From Ulva prolifera (lineage: Eukaryota > Chlorophyta > Ulvophyceae > Ulvales > Ulvaceae), in NCBI GenBank assembly GCA_023078555.1, contig CM041196.1, forward strand, positions 62,001 to 126,000: a DNA stretch of 64,000 nt, given 5' to 3'. The translations under genes were made by a program, and so were the position numbers. The notes beneath the pieces are model-generated. The model was not told where the DNA came from. It searched no databases and saw nothing but the letters and a program-made list of their open reading frames with translations. Position 1 is the first letter of the stretch. Each line of letters begins with the position of its first letter. Below, piece after piece: positions 49,719 to 63,340 of this stretch.

Positions 49719-52249
49719 GAGAGGTGCCCTGAACACAATGCACCAAGTGAATATAGGCCGCGTGATAGATCGAGATTCGGTAACTCAGACACCGATGTTC
49801 CGAAGTGCGGGCAGCATGGAACCTAGCTGCATTACGAGAAGTGCCCTGAACACCACGCACGAAGTGAATATGGGCCGCGTGATAGATCGAGATTCGGTAA
49901 CTCAGACACCGATGTAACGTAGTGTTGGGGCAATTGAACTTGGCTGCATGATGAGAAGTGCCTTAGACACAACGCACCAAGTGAATATAGGCCGCGTGAT
50001 AGATCGAGATTCGGTAACTCAGACACCGATGTTCCGAAGTGCGGGCAGCATGGAACCTAGCTGCATTACGAGAAGTGCCCTGAACACAACGCACCAAGTG
50101 AATATAGGCTGCGTGATAGATCGAGATTTGGTAACTCAGACACCGATGTAACGTACTGTTAGGGCAATTGAACTTGGCTGCATGATGAGAAGTGCCCTAA
50201 ACACAACGCACCAAGTCAACATGGGCCGCGTGATAGATCGACATTCGGTAACTCAGACACCGATGTTCCGAAGTGCGGGCAGCATGGAACCTAGCTGCAT
50301 TACGAGAAGTGCCCTGAACACCACGCACGAAGTGAATATGGGCCGCGTGATAGATCGAGATTCGGTAACTCAGACACCGATGTAACGTAGTGTTGGGGCA
50401 ATTGAACTTGGCTGCATGATGAGAAGTGCCCTAAACACAACGCACCAAGTGAATATGGGCCGCGTAATAGATCGAGATTCGGTAATTCAGACACAGATAT
50501 TCCAAAGTGCGGGCAGCATGGAACCTAGCTGCATTACGAGAAGTGCCCTGAACACAACGCACCAAGTGAATATAGGCCGCGTGATAGATCGAGATTCGGT
50601 AACTCAGACACCGATGTTCCTAAGTGCGGGCAGCATGGAACCTAGCTGCATTACCAGAAGTGCCCTGAACACAACGCACCAAGTGAATATAGGCCGCGTG
50701 ATAGATCGAGATTCGGTAACTCAGACACCGATATTCCGAAGTGCGGGCAGCATGGAACCTTGCTGCATTACGAGAAGTGCCCTGAACACAACGCACCAAG
50801 TGAATATAGGCCGCGTGATAGATCGAGATTCGGTAACTCAGACACCGATGTTCCGAAGTACGGGCAGCATGGAACCTAGCTGCATTACGAGAAGTGCCCT
50901 GAACACAATGCACCAAGTGAATATAGGCCGCGTGATAGATCGAGATTCGGTAACTCAGACACCGATGTTCCGAAGTACGGGCAGCATGGAACCTAGCTGC
51001 ATTACGAGAAGTGCCCTGAACACAATGCACCAAGTGAATATAGGCCGCGTGATAGATCGAGATTCGGTAACTCAGACACCGATGTTCCGAAGTGCGGGCA
51101 GCTAGGAACCTAGCTGCATTACGAGAAGTGCCCTGAACTCAACGCACCAAGTGAATATAGGCCGCGTGATAGATCGAGATTCGGTAACTCAGACACCGAT
51201 GTTCCGAAGTGCGGGCAGCATGGAACCTAGCTGCATTACGAGAGGTGCCCTGAACACAATGCACCAAGTGAATATAGGCCGCGTGATAGATCGAGATTCG
51301 GTAACTCAGACACCGATGTTCCGAAGTGCCGGCAGCATGGAACCTAGCTGCATTACGAGAAGTGCCCTGAACACAACGCACCAAGTGAATATAGGCCGCG
51401 TGATAGATCGAGATTCGGTAACTCAGACACCGATGTTCCGAAGTGCGGGCAGCATGGAACCTAGCTGCATTACGAGAAGTGCCCTAAACACCACGCACGA
51501 GGTGAATATAGGCCGCGTGATAGATCGAGATTTGGCAACTCAGACACCGATGTTCCGAAGTGCGGGCAGCATGGAACCTAGCTGCATTTCGAGAGGTGCC
51601 CTGAACACAATGCACCAAGTGAATATAGGCCGCGTGATAGATCGAGATTTGGCAACTCAGACACCGATGTTCCGAAGTGCGGGCAGCATGGAACCTAGCT
51701 GCATTTCGAGAGGTGCCCTGAACACAATGCACCAAGTGAATATAGGCCGCGTGATAGATCGAGATTTGGCAACTCAGACACCGATGTTCCGAAGTGCGGG
51801 CAGCATGGAACCTAGCTGCATTACGAGAAGTGCCCTGAACACCACGCACGAAGTGAATATGGGCCGCGTGATAGATCGAGATTCGGTAACTCAGACACCG
51901 ATGTAACGTAGTGTTGGGGCAATTGAACTTGGCTGCATGATGAGAAGTGCCCTAAACACAATGCACCAAGTCAACATGGGCCGCGTGATAGATCGACATT
52001 CGGTAACTCAGACACCGATGTTCCGAAGTGCGGGCAGCATGGAACCTAGCTGCATTACGAGAAGTGCCCTAAACACAATGCACCAAGTGAATATAGGCCG
52101 CGTGATAGATCGAGATTTGGCAACTCAGACACCGATGTTCCGAAGTGCGGGCAGCATGGAACCTAGCTGCATTACGAGAAGTGCCCTGAACACCACGCAC
52201 GAAGTGAATATGGGCCACGTGATAGATTGAGATTCGGTAACTCAGACAC

Positions 52250-55200
52250 CGATGTAACGTAGTTTTGGGGCAATTGAACTTGGCTGCATGATGAGAAGTG
52301 CCCTAAACACAACGCACCAAGTGAATATGGGCCGCGTGATAGATCGAAATTCGGTAACTCAGACACCGATGTTCCGAAGTGCGGGCAGCATGGAACCTAG
52401 TTGCATTACCAGAAGTGCCCTAAACACAATGCACCAAGTGAATATAGGCCGCGTGATAGATCGAGATTTGGCAACTCAGACACCGATGTTCCGAAGTGCG
52501 GGCAGCATGGAACCTAGCTGCATTACGAGAAGTGCCCTGAACACCACGCACGAAGTGAATATGGGCCGCGTGATAGATCGAGATTCGGTAACTCGGACAC
52601 CGATGTAACGTAGTTTTGGGGCAATTGAACTTGGCTGCATGATGAGAAGTGCCCTAAACACAACGCACCAAGTGAATATGGGCCGCGTGATAGATCAAGA
52701 TTCAGTAACTCAGACACCGATGTTCCGAAGTGCGGGCAGCATGGAACCTAGCTGCATTACCAGAAGTGCCCTGAACACAACGCACCAAATGAATATAGGC
52801 CGCGTGATAGATCGAGATTCGGTAACTTAGACACCGATGTAACGTAGTGTTGGGGAAATTGAACTTGGCTGCATGATGAGAAGTGCCCTAAACACAACGC
52901 ACCAAGTGAATATGGGCCGCGTAATAGATCGAGATTCGGTAATTCAGACACAGATATTCCAAAGTGCGGGCAGCATGGAACCTAGCTGCATTACGAGAAG
53001 TGCCCTGAACACAACGTACCAAATGAATATAGGATGCGTGATAGATCGAGATTCGGTAACTTAGACACCAATGTAACGTAGTGTTGGGGAAATTGAACTT
53101 GGCTGCATGATGGGAAGTGCCCTAAACACAACGCACCAAGTGAATATGGGCCGCGTAATAGATCGAGATTCGGTAATTCAGACACAGATATTCCAAAGTG
53201 CGGGCAGCATGGAACCTAGCTGCATTACGAGAGGTGCCCTGAACACAACGCACCACGTGAATATAGGCCGCGTGATAGATCGAGATTCGGTAACTCAGAC
53301 ACCGATGCTCCGAAGTGCGGGCAGCATGGAACCTAGCTGCATTACGAGAAGTGCCCTTAACACACCGCACCAAGTGAATATAGACCGCGTGATGGATCGA
53401 GATTCGGTAACTTAGACACCGATGTTCCGAAGTGCGGGCAGCATGGAACCTAGCTGCATTACGAGAGGTGCCCTGAACACAATGCACCAAGTGAATATAG
53501 GCCGCGTGATAGATCGAGATTCGGTAACTCAGACACCGATGTTCCGAAGTGCGGGCAGCATGGAACCTAGCTGCATTACGAGAAGTGCCCTGAACACAAC
53601 GCACCACGTGAATATAGGCCGCGTGATAGATCGAGATTCGGTAACTCAGACACCGATGCTCCGAAGTGCGGGCAGCATGGAACCTAGCTACATTACGAGA
53701 AGTGCCCTGAACACAACGCACCAAGTGAATATAGGCCGCGTGATAGATCGAGATTCGGTAACTCAGACACCGATGTTCCGAAGTGCGGGCAGCATGGAAC
53801 CTAGCTGCATTACGAGAAGTGCCCTGAACACAACGCACCAAGTGAATATAGGCCGCGTGATAGATTGAGATTCGGTAACTCAGACACCGATGTTCCGAAG
53901 TGCGGGCAGCATGGAACCTAGCTGCATTACGAGAAGTGCCCTTAACACACCGCACCAAGTGAATATAGGCCGCGTGATAGATCGAGATTCGGTAACTCAG
54001 ACACCGATGTTCCGAAGTGCGGGCAGCATGGAACCTAGCTGCATTACGAGAAGTGCCCTAAACACCACGCACGAGGTGAATATAGGCCGCGTGATAGATC
54101 GAGATTTGGCAACTCAGACACCGATGTTCCGAAGTGCGGGCAGCATGGAACCTAGCTGCATTTCGAGAGGTGCCCTGAACACAATGCACCAAGTGAATAT
54201 AGGCCGCGTGATAGATCGAGATTTGGCAACTCAGACACCGATGTTCCGAAGTGCGGGCAGCATGGAACCTAGCTGCATTTCGAGAGGTGCCCTGAACACA
54301 ATGCACCAAGTGAATATAGGCCGCGTGATAGATCGAGATTCGGTAACTCAGACACCGATGTTCCGAAGTGCGGGCAGCATGGAACCTAGCTGCATTACGA
54401 GAAGTGCCCTGAACACCACGCACGAAGTGAATATGGGCCGCGTGATGGATCGAGATTCGGTAACTTAGACACCGATGTTCCGAAGTGCGGGCAGCATGGA
54501 ACCTAGCTGCATTACGAGAAGTGCCCTTAACACACCGCACCAAGTGAATATAGACCGCGTGATGGATCGAGATTCGGTAACTTAGACACCGATGTTCCGA
54601 AGTGCGGGCAGCGTGGAACCTAGCTGCATTACGAGAGGTGCCCTGAACACAATGCACCAAGTGAATATAGGCCGCGTGATAGATCGAGATTCGGTAACTC
54701 AGACACCGATGTTCCGAAGTGCGGGCAGCATGGAACCTAGGTGCATTACGAGAAGTGCCCTGAACACCACGCACGAAGTGAATATGGGCCGCGTGATAGA
54801 TCGAGATTCGGTAACTCAGACACCGATGTAACGTAGTGTTGGGGCAATTGAACTTGGCTGCATGATGAAAAGTGCCCTAAACACAATGCACCAAGTCAAC
54901 ATGGGCCGCGTGATAGATCGACATTCGGTAACTCAGACACCGATGTTCCGAAGTGCGGGCAGCATGGAACCTAGCTGCATTACGAGAGGTGCCCTGAACA
55001 CAATGCACCAAGTGAATATAGGCCGCGTGATAGATCGAGATTCGGTAACTCAGACACCGATGTTCCGAAGTGCGGGCAGCGTGGAACCTAGCTGCATTAC
55101 GAGAGGTGCCCTGAACACAATGCACCAAGTGAATATAGGCCGCGTGATAGATCGAGATTCGGTAACTCAGACACCGATGTTCCGAAGTGCGGGCAGCATG

Positions 55201-57300
55201 GAACCTAGCTGCATTACGAGAAGTGCCCTAAACACAATGCACCAAGTGAATATAGGCCGCGTGATAGATCGAGATTTGGCAACTACTCAGACACCGATGT
55301 TCCGAAGTGCGGGCAGCATGGAACCTAGCTGCATTACGAGAAGTGCCCTGAACACCACGCACGAAGTGAATATGGGCCGCGTGATAGATCGAGATTCGGT
55401 AACTCGGACACCGATGTAACGTAGTTTTGGGGCAATTGAACTTGGCTGCATGATGAGAAGTGCCCTAAACACAACGCACCAAGTGAATATGGGCCGCGTG
55501 ATAGATCAAGATTCAGTAACTCAGACACCGATGTTCCGAAGTGCGGGCAGCATGGAACCTAGCTGCATTACCAGAAGTGCCCTGAACACAACGCACCAAA
55601 TGAATATAGGCCGCGTGATAGATCGAGATTCGGTAACTTAGACACCGATGTAACGTAGTGTTGGGGAAATTGAACTTGGCTGCATGATGAGAAGTGCCCT
55701 AAACACAACGCACCAAGTGAATATGGGCCGCGTAATAGATCGAGATTCGGTAATTCAGACACAGATATTCCAAAGTGCGGGCAGCATGGAACCTAGCTGC
55801 ATTACGAGAGGTGCCCTGAACACAACGCACCACGTGAATATAGGCCGCGTGATAGATCGAGATTCGGTAACTCAGACACCGATGCTCCGAAGTGCGGGCA
55901 GCATGGAACCTAGCTGCATTACGAGAAGTGCCCTTAACACACCGCACCAAGTGAATATAGACCGCGTGATGGATCGAGATTCGGTAACTTAGACACCGAT
56001 GTTCCGAAGTGCGGGCAGCATGGAACCTAGCTGCATTACGAGAGGTGCCCTGAACACAATGCACCAAGTGAATATAGGCCGCGTGATAGATCGAGATTCG
56101 GTAACTCAGACACCGATGTTCCGAAGTGCGGGCAGCATGGAACCTAGCTGCATTACGAGAAGTGCCCTGAACACAACGCACCACGTGAATATAGGCCGCG
56201 TGATAGATCGAGATTCGGTAACTCAGACACCGATGCTCCGAAGTTGCGGGCAGCATGGAACCTAGCTACATTACGAGAAGTGCCCTGAACACAACGCACC
56301 AAGTGAATATAGGCCGCGTGATAGATCAAGATTCGGTAACTCAGACACCGATGTTCCGAAGTGCGGTCAGCATGGAACCTAGCTGCATTACGAGAAGTGC
56401 CCTGAACACAACGCACCAAGTGAATATAGGCCGCGTGATAGATTGAGATTCGGTAACTCAGACACCGATGTTCCGAAGTGCGGGCAGCATGGAACCTAGC
56501 TGCATTACGAGAAGTGCCCTTAACACACCGCACCAAGTGAATATAGACCGCGTGATGGATCGAGATTCGGTAACTTAGACACCGATGTTCCGAAGTGCGG
56601 GCAGCGTGGAACCTAGCTGCATTACGAGAGGTGCCCTGAACACAATGCACCAAGTGAATATAGGCCGCGTGATAGATCGAGATTCGGTAACTCAGACACC
56701 GATGTTCCGAAGTGCGGGCAGCATGGAACCTAGGTGCATTACGAGAAGTGCCCTGAACACCACGCACGAAGTGAATATGGGCCGCGTGATAGATCGAGAT
56801 TCGGTAACTCAGACACCGATGTAACGTAGTGTTGGGGCAATTGAACTTGGCTGCATGATGAAAAGTGCCCTAAACACAATGCACCAAGTCAACATGGGCC
56901 GCGTGATAGATCGAGATTCGGTAACTCAGACACCGATGTTCCGAAGTGCGGGCAGCATGGAACCTAGCTGCATTACGAGAGGTGCCCTGAACACAATGCA
57001 CCAAGTGAATATAGGCCGCGTGATAGATCGAGATTCGGTAACTCAGACACCGATGTTCCGAAGTGCGGGCAGCATGGAACCTAGGTGCATTACGAGAAGT
57101 GCCCTGAACACCACGCACGAAGTGAATATGGGCCGCGTGATAGATCGAGATTCGGTAACTCAGACACCGATGTTCCGAAGTGCGGGCAGCATGGAACCTA
57201 GGTGCATTACGAGAAGTGCCCTGAACACCACGCACGAAGTGAATATGGGCCGCGTGATAGATCGAGATTCGGTAACTCAGACACCGATGTAACGTAGTTT
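52250..57300 (+). repeat. Large segmental duplication inside the satellite (about 2.8 kb period)
   Basis: Ordered variant monomers around 52476-52951 recur at 55287-55762, an offset of 2811 bp (24 monomers plus a 3-bp gain in GGCAACTACTCAG near 55275). Further right the offset falls to 2577 bp (53107 to 55684), so the second copy lacks two monomers. This indicates duplication followed by an internal deletion or unequal exchange. Confidence 0.8.
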
Positions 57301-60000
57301 TGGGGCAATTGAACTTGGCTGCATGATGAGAAGTGCCCTAAACACAACGCACCAAGTGAATATGGGCCGCGTGATAGATCGAGATTCGGTAACTCAAACA
57401 CCGATGTTCCGAAGTGCGGGCAGCATGGAACCTAGCTGCATTACTAGAAGTGCCCTGAACACAACGCACCAAATGAATATAAGCCGCGTGATAGATCGAG
57501 ATTCGGTAACTCAGACACCGATGTAACGTAGTGTTGGGGCAATTGAACTTGGCTGCATGATGAGAAGTGCCCTAAACACAACGCACCAAGTGAATATGGG
57601 CCGCGTTATAGATCGAGATTCGGTAATTCAGACACAGATATTCCAAAGTGCGGGCAGCATGGAACCTAGCTGCATTACGAGAAGTGCCCTGAACACAAAG
57701 CACCAAGTGAATATAGGCCGCGTGATAGATCGAGATTCGTTAACTCAGACACCGATGTTCCGAAGTGCGGGCAGCATGGAACCTAGCTGCATTACGAGAA
57801 GTGCCCTAAACACAATGCACCAAGTGAATATAGGCCGCGTGATAGATTGAGATTCGGTAGCTCAGACATCGATGTTCCGAAGTTTGGGCAGCATGGAACC
57901 TAGCTGCATTACGAGAAGTGCCCTGAACACAACGCACCAAGTGAATATTGGCCGCGTGATAGATCGAGATTCGGTAACTCAGACACCGATGTAACGTACT
58001 GTTGGGGCAATTGAACTTGGCTGCATGATGAGAAGTGCCCTAAACACAACGCACCAAGTGAATATGGGCCGCGTAATAGATCGAGATTCGGTAATTCAGA
58101 CACAGATATTCCAAAGTGCGGGCAGCATGGAACCTAGCTGCATTACGAGAAGTGCCCTGAACACAAAGCACCAAGTGAATATAGGCCGCGTGATAGATTG
58201 AGATTCGTTAACTCAGACACCGATGTTCCGAAGTGCGGGCAGCATGGAACCTAGCTGCATTACGAGAAGTGCCCTAAACACAATGCACCAAGTGAATATA
58301 GGCCGCATGATAGATTGAGATTCGGTAGCTCAGACATCGATGTTCCGAAGTTTGGGCAGCATGGAACCTAGCTGCATTACGAGAAGTGCCCTGAACACAA
58401 CGCACCAAGTGAATATTGGCCGCGTGATAGATCGAGATTCGGTAACTCAGACACCGATGTAACGTACTGTTGGGGCAATTGAACTTGGCTGCATGATGAG
58501 AAGTGCCCTAAACACAACGCACCAAGTCAACATGGGCCGCGTGATAGATCGACATTCGGTAACTCAGACACCGATGTTCCGAAGTGCGGGCAGCATGGAA
58601 CCTAGGTGCATTACGAGAAGTGCCCTGAACACCACGCACGAAGTGAATATGGGCCGCGTGATAGATCGAGATTCGGTAACTCAGACACCGATGTAACGTA
58701 GTTTTGGGGCAATTGAACTTGGCTGCATGATGAGAAGTGCCCTAAACACAACGCACCAAGTGAATATGGGCCGCGTGATAGATCGAGATTCGGTAACTCA
58801 AACACCGATGTTCCGAAGTGCGGGCAGCATGGAACCTAGCTGCATTACTAGAAGTGCCCTGAACACAACGCACCAAATGAATATAAGCCGCGTGATAGAT
58901 CGAGATTCGGTAACTCAGACACCGATGTAACGTAGTGTTGGGGCAATTGAACTTGGCTGCATGATGAGAAGTGCCCTAAACACAACGCACCAAGTGAATA
59001 TGGGCCGCGTTATAGATCGAGATTCGGTAATTCAGACACAGATATTCCAAAGTGCGGGCAGCATGGAACCTAGCTGCATTACGAGAAGTGCCCTGAACAC
59101 AAAGCACCAAGTGAATATAGGCCGCGTGATAGATCGAGATTCGTTAACTCAGACACCGATGTTCCGAAGTGCGGGCAGCATGGAACCTAGCTGCATTACG
59201 AGAAGTGCCCTAAACACAATGCACCAAGTGAATATAGGCCGCGTGATAGATTGAGATTCGGTAGCTCAGACATCGATGTTCCGAAGTTTGGGCAGCATGG
59301 AACCTAGCTGCATTACGAGAAGTGCCCTGAACACAACGCACCAAGTGAATATTGGCCGCGTGATAGATCGAGATTCGGTAACTCAGACACCGATGTAACG
59401 TACTGTTGGGGCAATTGAACTTGGCTGCATGATGAGAAGTGCCCTAAACACAACGCACCAAGTGAATATGGGCCGCGTAATAGATCGAGATTCGGTAATT
59501 CAGACACAGATATTCCAAAGTGCGGGCAGCATGGAACCTAGCTGCATTACGAGAAGTGCCCTGAACACAAAGCACCAAGTGAATATAGGCCGCGTGATAG
59601 ATTGAGATTCGTTAACTCAGACACCGATGTTCCGAAGTGCGGGCAGCATGGAACCTAGCTGCATTACGAGAAGTGCCCTAAACACAATGCACCAAGTGAA
59701 TATAGGCCGCATGATAGATTGAGATTCGGTAGCTCAGACATCGATGTTCCGAAGTTTGGGCAGCATGGAACCTAGCTGCATTACGAGAAGTGCCCTGAAC
59801 ACAACGCACCAAGTGAATATTGGCCGCGTGATAGATCGAGATTCGGTAACTCAGACACCGATGTAACGTACTGTTGGGGCAATTGAACTTGGCTGCATGA
59901 TGAGAAGTGCCCTAAACACAACGCACCAAGTCAACATGGGCCGCGTGATAGATCGACATTCGGTAACTCAGACACCGATGTTCCGAAGTGCGGGCAGCAT
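57200..60000 (+). repeat. Twelve-monomer higher-order repeat (1404 bp), two copies
   Basis: Matching rare variants are offset by exactly 1404 bp: GTAACGTAGTTTTGG at 57289 and 58693, and GATTCGGTAGCTCAGACATC at 57851 and 59255. Inside each copy the same variant repeats at 468 bp (58319 and 59723), so a tetramer is nested within a dodecamer. Boundaries are approximate because the flanks are the same satellite. Confidence 0.88.
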
Positions 60001-60450
60001 GGAACCTAGCTGCATTACGAGAGGTGCCATGAACACAATGCACCAAGTGAATATAGGCCGCGTGATAGATCGAGATTCGGTAACTCAGACACCGATGTTC
60101 CTAAGTGCGGGCAGCATGGAACCTAGCTGCATTACGAGAAGTGCCCTGAACACCACGCACGAAGTGAATATGGGCCGCGTGATAGATCGAGATTCGGTAA
60201 CTCAGACACCGATGTAACGTAGTTTTGGGGCAATTGAACTTGGCTGCATGATGAGAAGTGCCCTAAACACAACGCACCAAGTGAATATGGGCCGCGTAAT
60301 AGATCGAGATTCGGTAATTCAGACACCGATGATCCGAAGTGCGGGCAGCATGGAACCTACGAGAAGTGCCCGGAACACAATGCACCAAGTCAATAGGGCC
60401 GCGTGATAGATTTAGATTCGGGAACTCACATACACATGTAACGTAGTGTA

Positions 60451-61022
60451 CTAAAGATGCTAGAGAACATGTTTGGAAACAGTGGACAAGATGCGGTTGA
60501 TTGGCTAGAGATGTGATGGGAACGGTAATTCCGGCTCTTACTCCGCCTCCACCGTACAAAGTGGCTACATGCGTCACCACGCCGTGTCCTCCAAAACGAC
60601 ATTCAATGAGAACTCGCTCTTACGACATGCATGACGTTCTTGGAGTAGCGCTCGATGTCTTGAACTCAACTCAGTTCGTCGTTCTATCTACGCTCAGCAA
60701 ACATCGGTGTGGTCTGACGACAGTCGTCAATCCACCTTGCATGTGCACTGCTCTGAGCCAATCCAACATCCCTGAAGATGCTAGAAAACATGTTTGGAAG
60801 TAGTGGACAAGATGCGGTTGATTGGCTAGAGATGTGATGGGAACGGTAATTCCGGCGCTCACTCCGGCTCCACCGTACAAAGTGGCTACATGTGTCAACG
60901 CGACGTATCCGCCAAATTGCCAATGAATGAGACCATGTCCCTTAAAACTGGCATGCACGATAACCTATCTTGGAGTAGCGCACGAATACTTGACTTGTAT
61001 CTAGTTTGCTGTTCTATGTAAG
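60451..61022 (+). repeat. Diverged tandem repeat of about 321 bp at the array edge
   Basis: Two copies begin near 60451 and 60772. Matching blocks GTGGACAAGATGCGGTTGAT and GATGTGATGGGAACGGTAAT are offset by about 321 bp. The first ~130 bp are well conserved; later parts (CTTGGAGTAGCGC, AGTT..GCTGTTCTA) match with gaps. It is unrelated to the 117-bp monomer. Reading frames here look accidental. Confidence 0.82.
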
Positions 61023-62979
61023 GGTGCCCTAGCTACCCCCGCGAGCGTGGGACCCTTATCATACGTTGTCATGATGAGTCATCAGCACTCAAGTATATAT
61101 ATGATCAGATCCTCAAAGGAAGTAGTACACCTTCGGGTGGGCGCTTTTCCTGACATACGTATGAGAGTATTCTTGTTTCACTTTTCTGGGCAAGATGTGC
61201 TGTTGAATTACGCTGTTCTTGCTAGCGTGATACACCAACGGCACGAGGTTGTTTTTTGGGCCTCACCAGTCTCCTGCTATCCTTGCCACAGCCTTGCGTG
61301 ACCTCAGCATCTGTTCCAGTTGTCATCCCGCAGATACTATTTCATGGTAGATAGCTTCAGTCACGTGGACCAACATGGGTTCCGTTCGCACGATGGCGGC
61401 TAGACTAAAATCAACTGTTGCAGATCAAACCTGTTTTGCAGACAAGAAAGTTGCGGTAAGTTATCATTGGTGACCAGGCGTTGAATCGGACAGCTGCCCT
61501 CAGTCCACCGCCAGCTCAGTGGATTCTGTGCTTTGAATTTCCTTTAACATTTGATCAAAAAGAAAGCGTGTGGATGTACCGCCGGTCTTGCTGCCCGGTA
61601 ATGATCACAGCTTTGCACTACTCATCCACTATGAGCACGTCACCGTCACCAGCTGGGTCTCAAGCTCTGGACCCTGGTGCCACGCAGGCTGGTGGACACA
61701 CACGCCGGACACCAAGAAGGCACACATGCCCCAAATCCATATCAGGTTAGAAAACGCGAATACCTTTGCATGTAAGCTCAGTGTCAAGTGGTTGTGCTGT
61801 CGATCTATTTGTTTAAATGATATACTGTCATTTACATTCCAATGGGGTGGCCTTGATATTTGTGTCACAAAGTCACCCCACCACTGACACTCAAGCATCA
61901 TGATAGCGTTGCGGACGGTCTGCTGCATAGATTGGTGACATGTGCAAAGCAAATCGCATGACTTTTGCGACTTGGCAGCTTGGCGACATGTGCCAGGTGC
62001 CCAAACACGGGTACTCTTGTGCTCTAGATCTGCACCCCGGTGACCAGCCCCGACCTATGTCCTATGCTATCACCGGAGCAGTGGCTAGTATTGCATTGGC
62101 TAGCTACAAATCGGAGTCGCTTACCTTTCGCTGGACATCCCTGCACCGCCTTGACATAGCCGAGCGTTGAAAACAGTTGCAATACTCTCGCAAAGCAGCA
62201 AGATTCATTTCGTATTCTTTATCACCTAAATCTTGGTCCGGTACGTCTGGCTTGCGCCATAAAAGGCCTTGCCAGCCAATTTCCAATGAGTCTATCGATG
62301 ACAGAGTCGATCGAGGCTGGCAAAACGCGCTTTTGGAACGTGAATTAAGATCTAAAGTTGCTCGCGTGGTAGCCAGTAGCATGGCGGTTCGTGCCAGGCT
62401 CCCCAGATCTGCCCAGAAATTAGAAATGTTTTTCGTTATTTGGGGGTCTCCCGGGTAACGAGATACATGACTACACCCTGCATGCATCTCGGTCCGGAGG
62501 CTGCGTCTGCGAGGGCGATGTCTGGCCAACACCAGCAACACCGCTGCGACACCGCTGCTCCTCGTGTATTCCCCAAACACACCACATTGCGATAATGATT
62601 GATGTTGATGACTGATCTGGTGGTGGCAGCGGCAGCGATGCAACCGTGCAATTGACCGTGCACGTAGGCGGCAGAACCGTCGCTCCGTAGAGTCGCTGTA
62701 GTGCCTTGCACATTATGTAGCACAGGGACTGAGTTTCAGCTACTTGGTGTATGCATGTGGCGCACAGCATACGTATCGTTGTTTCGACTTCCGAATCGTC
62801 TGAACGCAAGCGACAGTACCTTTCCATCAAGGACTCAAGAGATTGCGACAGGTGCTGTGCATCGTGTTGAGTGATCTAGCGTCTCAAATCATGCAGAAAC
62901 TACATGTCTCTGCATCACTGATATCAAGGAAGCGCTCGCTTGCTACCGTCAGGACATGTCATTGTTCATACCTTATAAT
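61023..62979. other. Low-copy flanking DNA without a confident gene
   Basis: No gene is convincing. Items seen: a 27-codon ATG frame at 61375-61455 ending directly at a consensus donor GTAAGT, which could be a first exon; and minus-strand open stretches at 62830-62471 (containing ETTIRMLCATCIHQVAETQ) and 62643-62104 (containing IDSLEIGWQGLLWRK) that read like protein but match no family I know. They could be exons of one minus-strand gene, or chance. Confidence 0.4.
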
Positions 62980-63340
62980 CCTGTGCACGTCAATATCTGC
63001 GATGTGGAGATTGCCTAAAATTATGAACTTATTGGGAACTGTAATTGCCTCTACATCACACCTTTGACAGATCGTTGCTACATTGCCCTGACTCAAGCAC
63101 AGCGCCTGGTGCTGGGCGGCGCGCCACCAGGAGCCGCCGGAATGGGAAAGACAGAGAGAGCCAAGGATCTAGCTCGTGCACTGGGAGTGCAGTGGTATGG
63201 TCCCCCATTCCAGAATCGCTGAAGGCTCTTCCAGCCTGTGTCAATCGTCCTACCTGATCTGGCTTTGATCTGTGAGACTATGCACATGGCAGAGGGCTTG
63301 CAAATGTCCAAGCTGCTGAGTCGAAAGTTTGTAATTGTGT
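62980..63340 (+). pseudogene. Dynein heavy chain relic (AAA1 region), axonemal type
   Basis: Frame 63019-63222 reads [22 protein letters not shown] then [17 protein letters not shown] and KDLARALG. These are the hallmark run before and through the AAA1 Walker A of dynein heavy chains, with GAAGMGKT fitting GxxGxGKT. A TAA at 63016-63018 breaks the frame where the upstream VHVNICDVEIA could align. After the P-loop part about 90 residues of normal dynein are missing. Then PESLKAL (63210-63230, another frame) and FQPVSIVLPDLALICETM (63229 onward, original frame) match the later AAA1 segment LPENLKALFRPV..VPDYALI, whose wording is nearer axonemal than cytoplasmic dynein. Stop, deletion and frame shifts indicate a pseudogene fragment. 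An intact gene would encode a protein of over 4,000 residues moving along axonemal microtubules. Confidence 0.85.

Larger units (their letters stand above)
49719..60450 (+). repeat. 117-bp satellite array, segment 3, with degenerate right edge
   Basis: About 92 monomers resume in phase with segment 2 after the transposon. Segment-specific variants include TTGGCAACTCAG, GCATTTCGAGAGG and GATGCTCCGAAG. From about 60325 the monomers decay: a 16-bp piece is lost at GGAACCTACGAG, small losses occur at GTCAATAGGG, and substitutions build up until homology ends near 60450. This is what a true array edge looks like. Open frames on both strands are repeat artefacts. Confidence 0.96.

Noticed and set aside
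62980-63340. Active dynein gene exon
   Set aside because: An in-frame TAA, a missing block of about 90 residues and two frame changes within 200 bp argue for a relic. Introns could explain only part of this.
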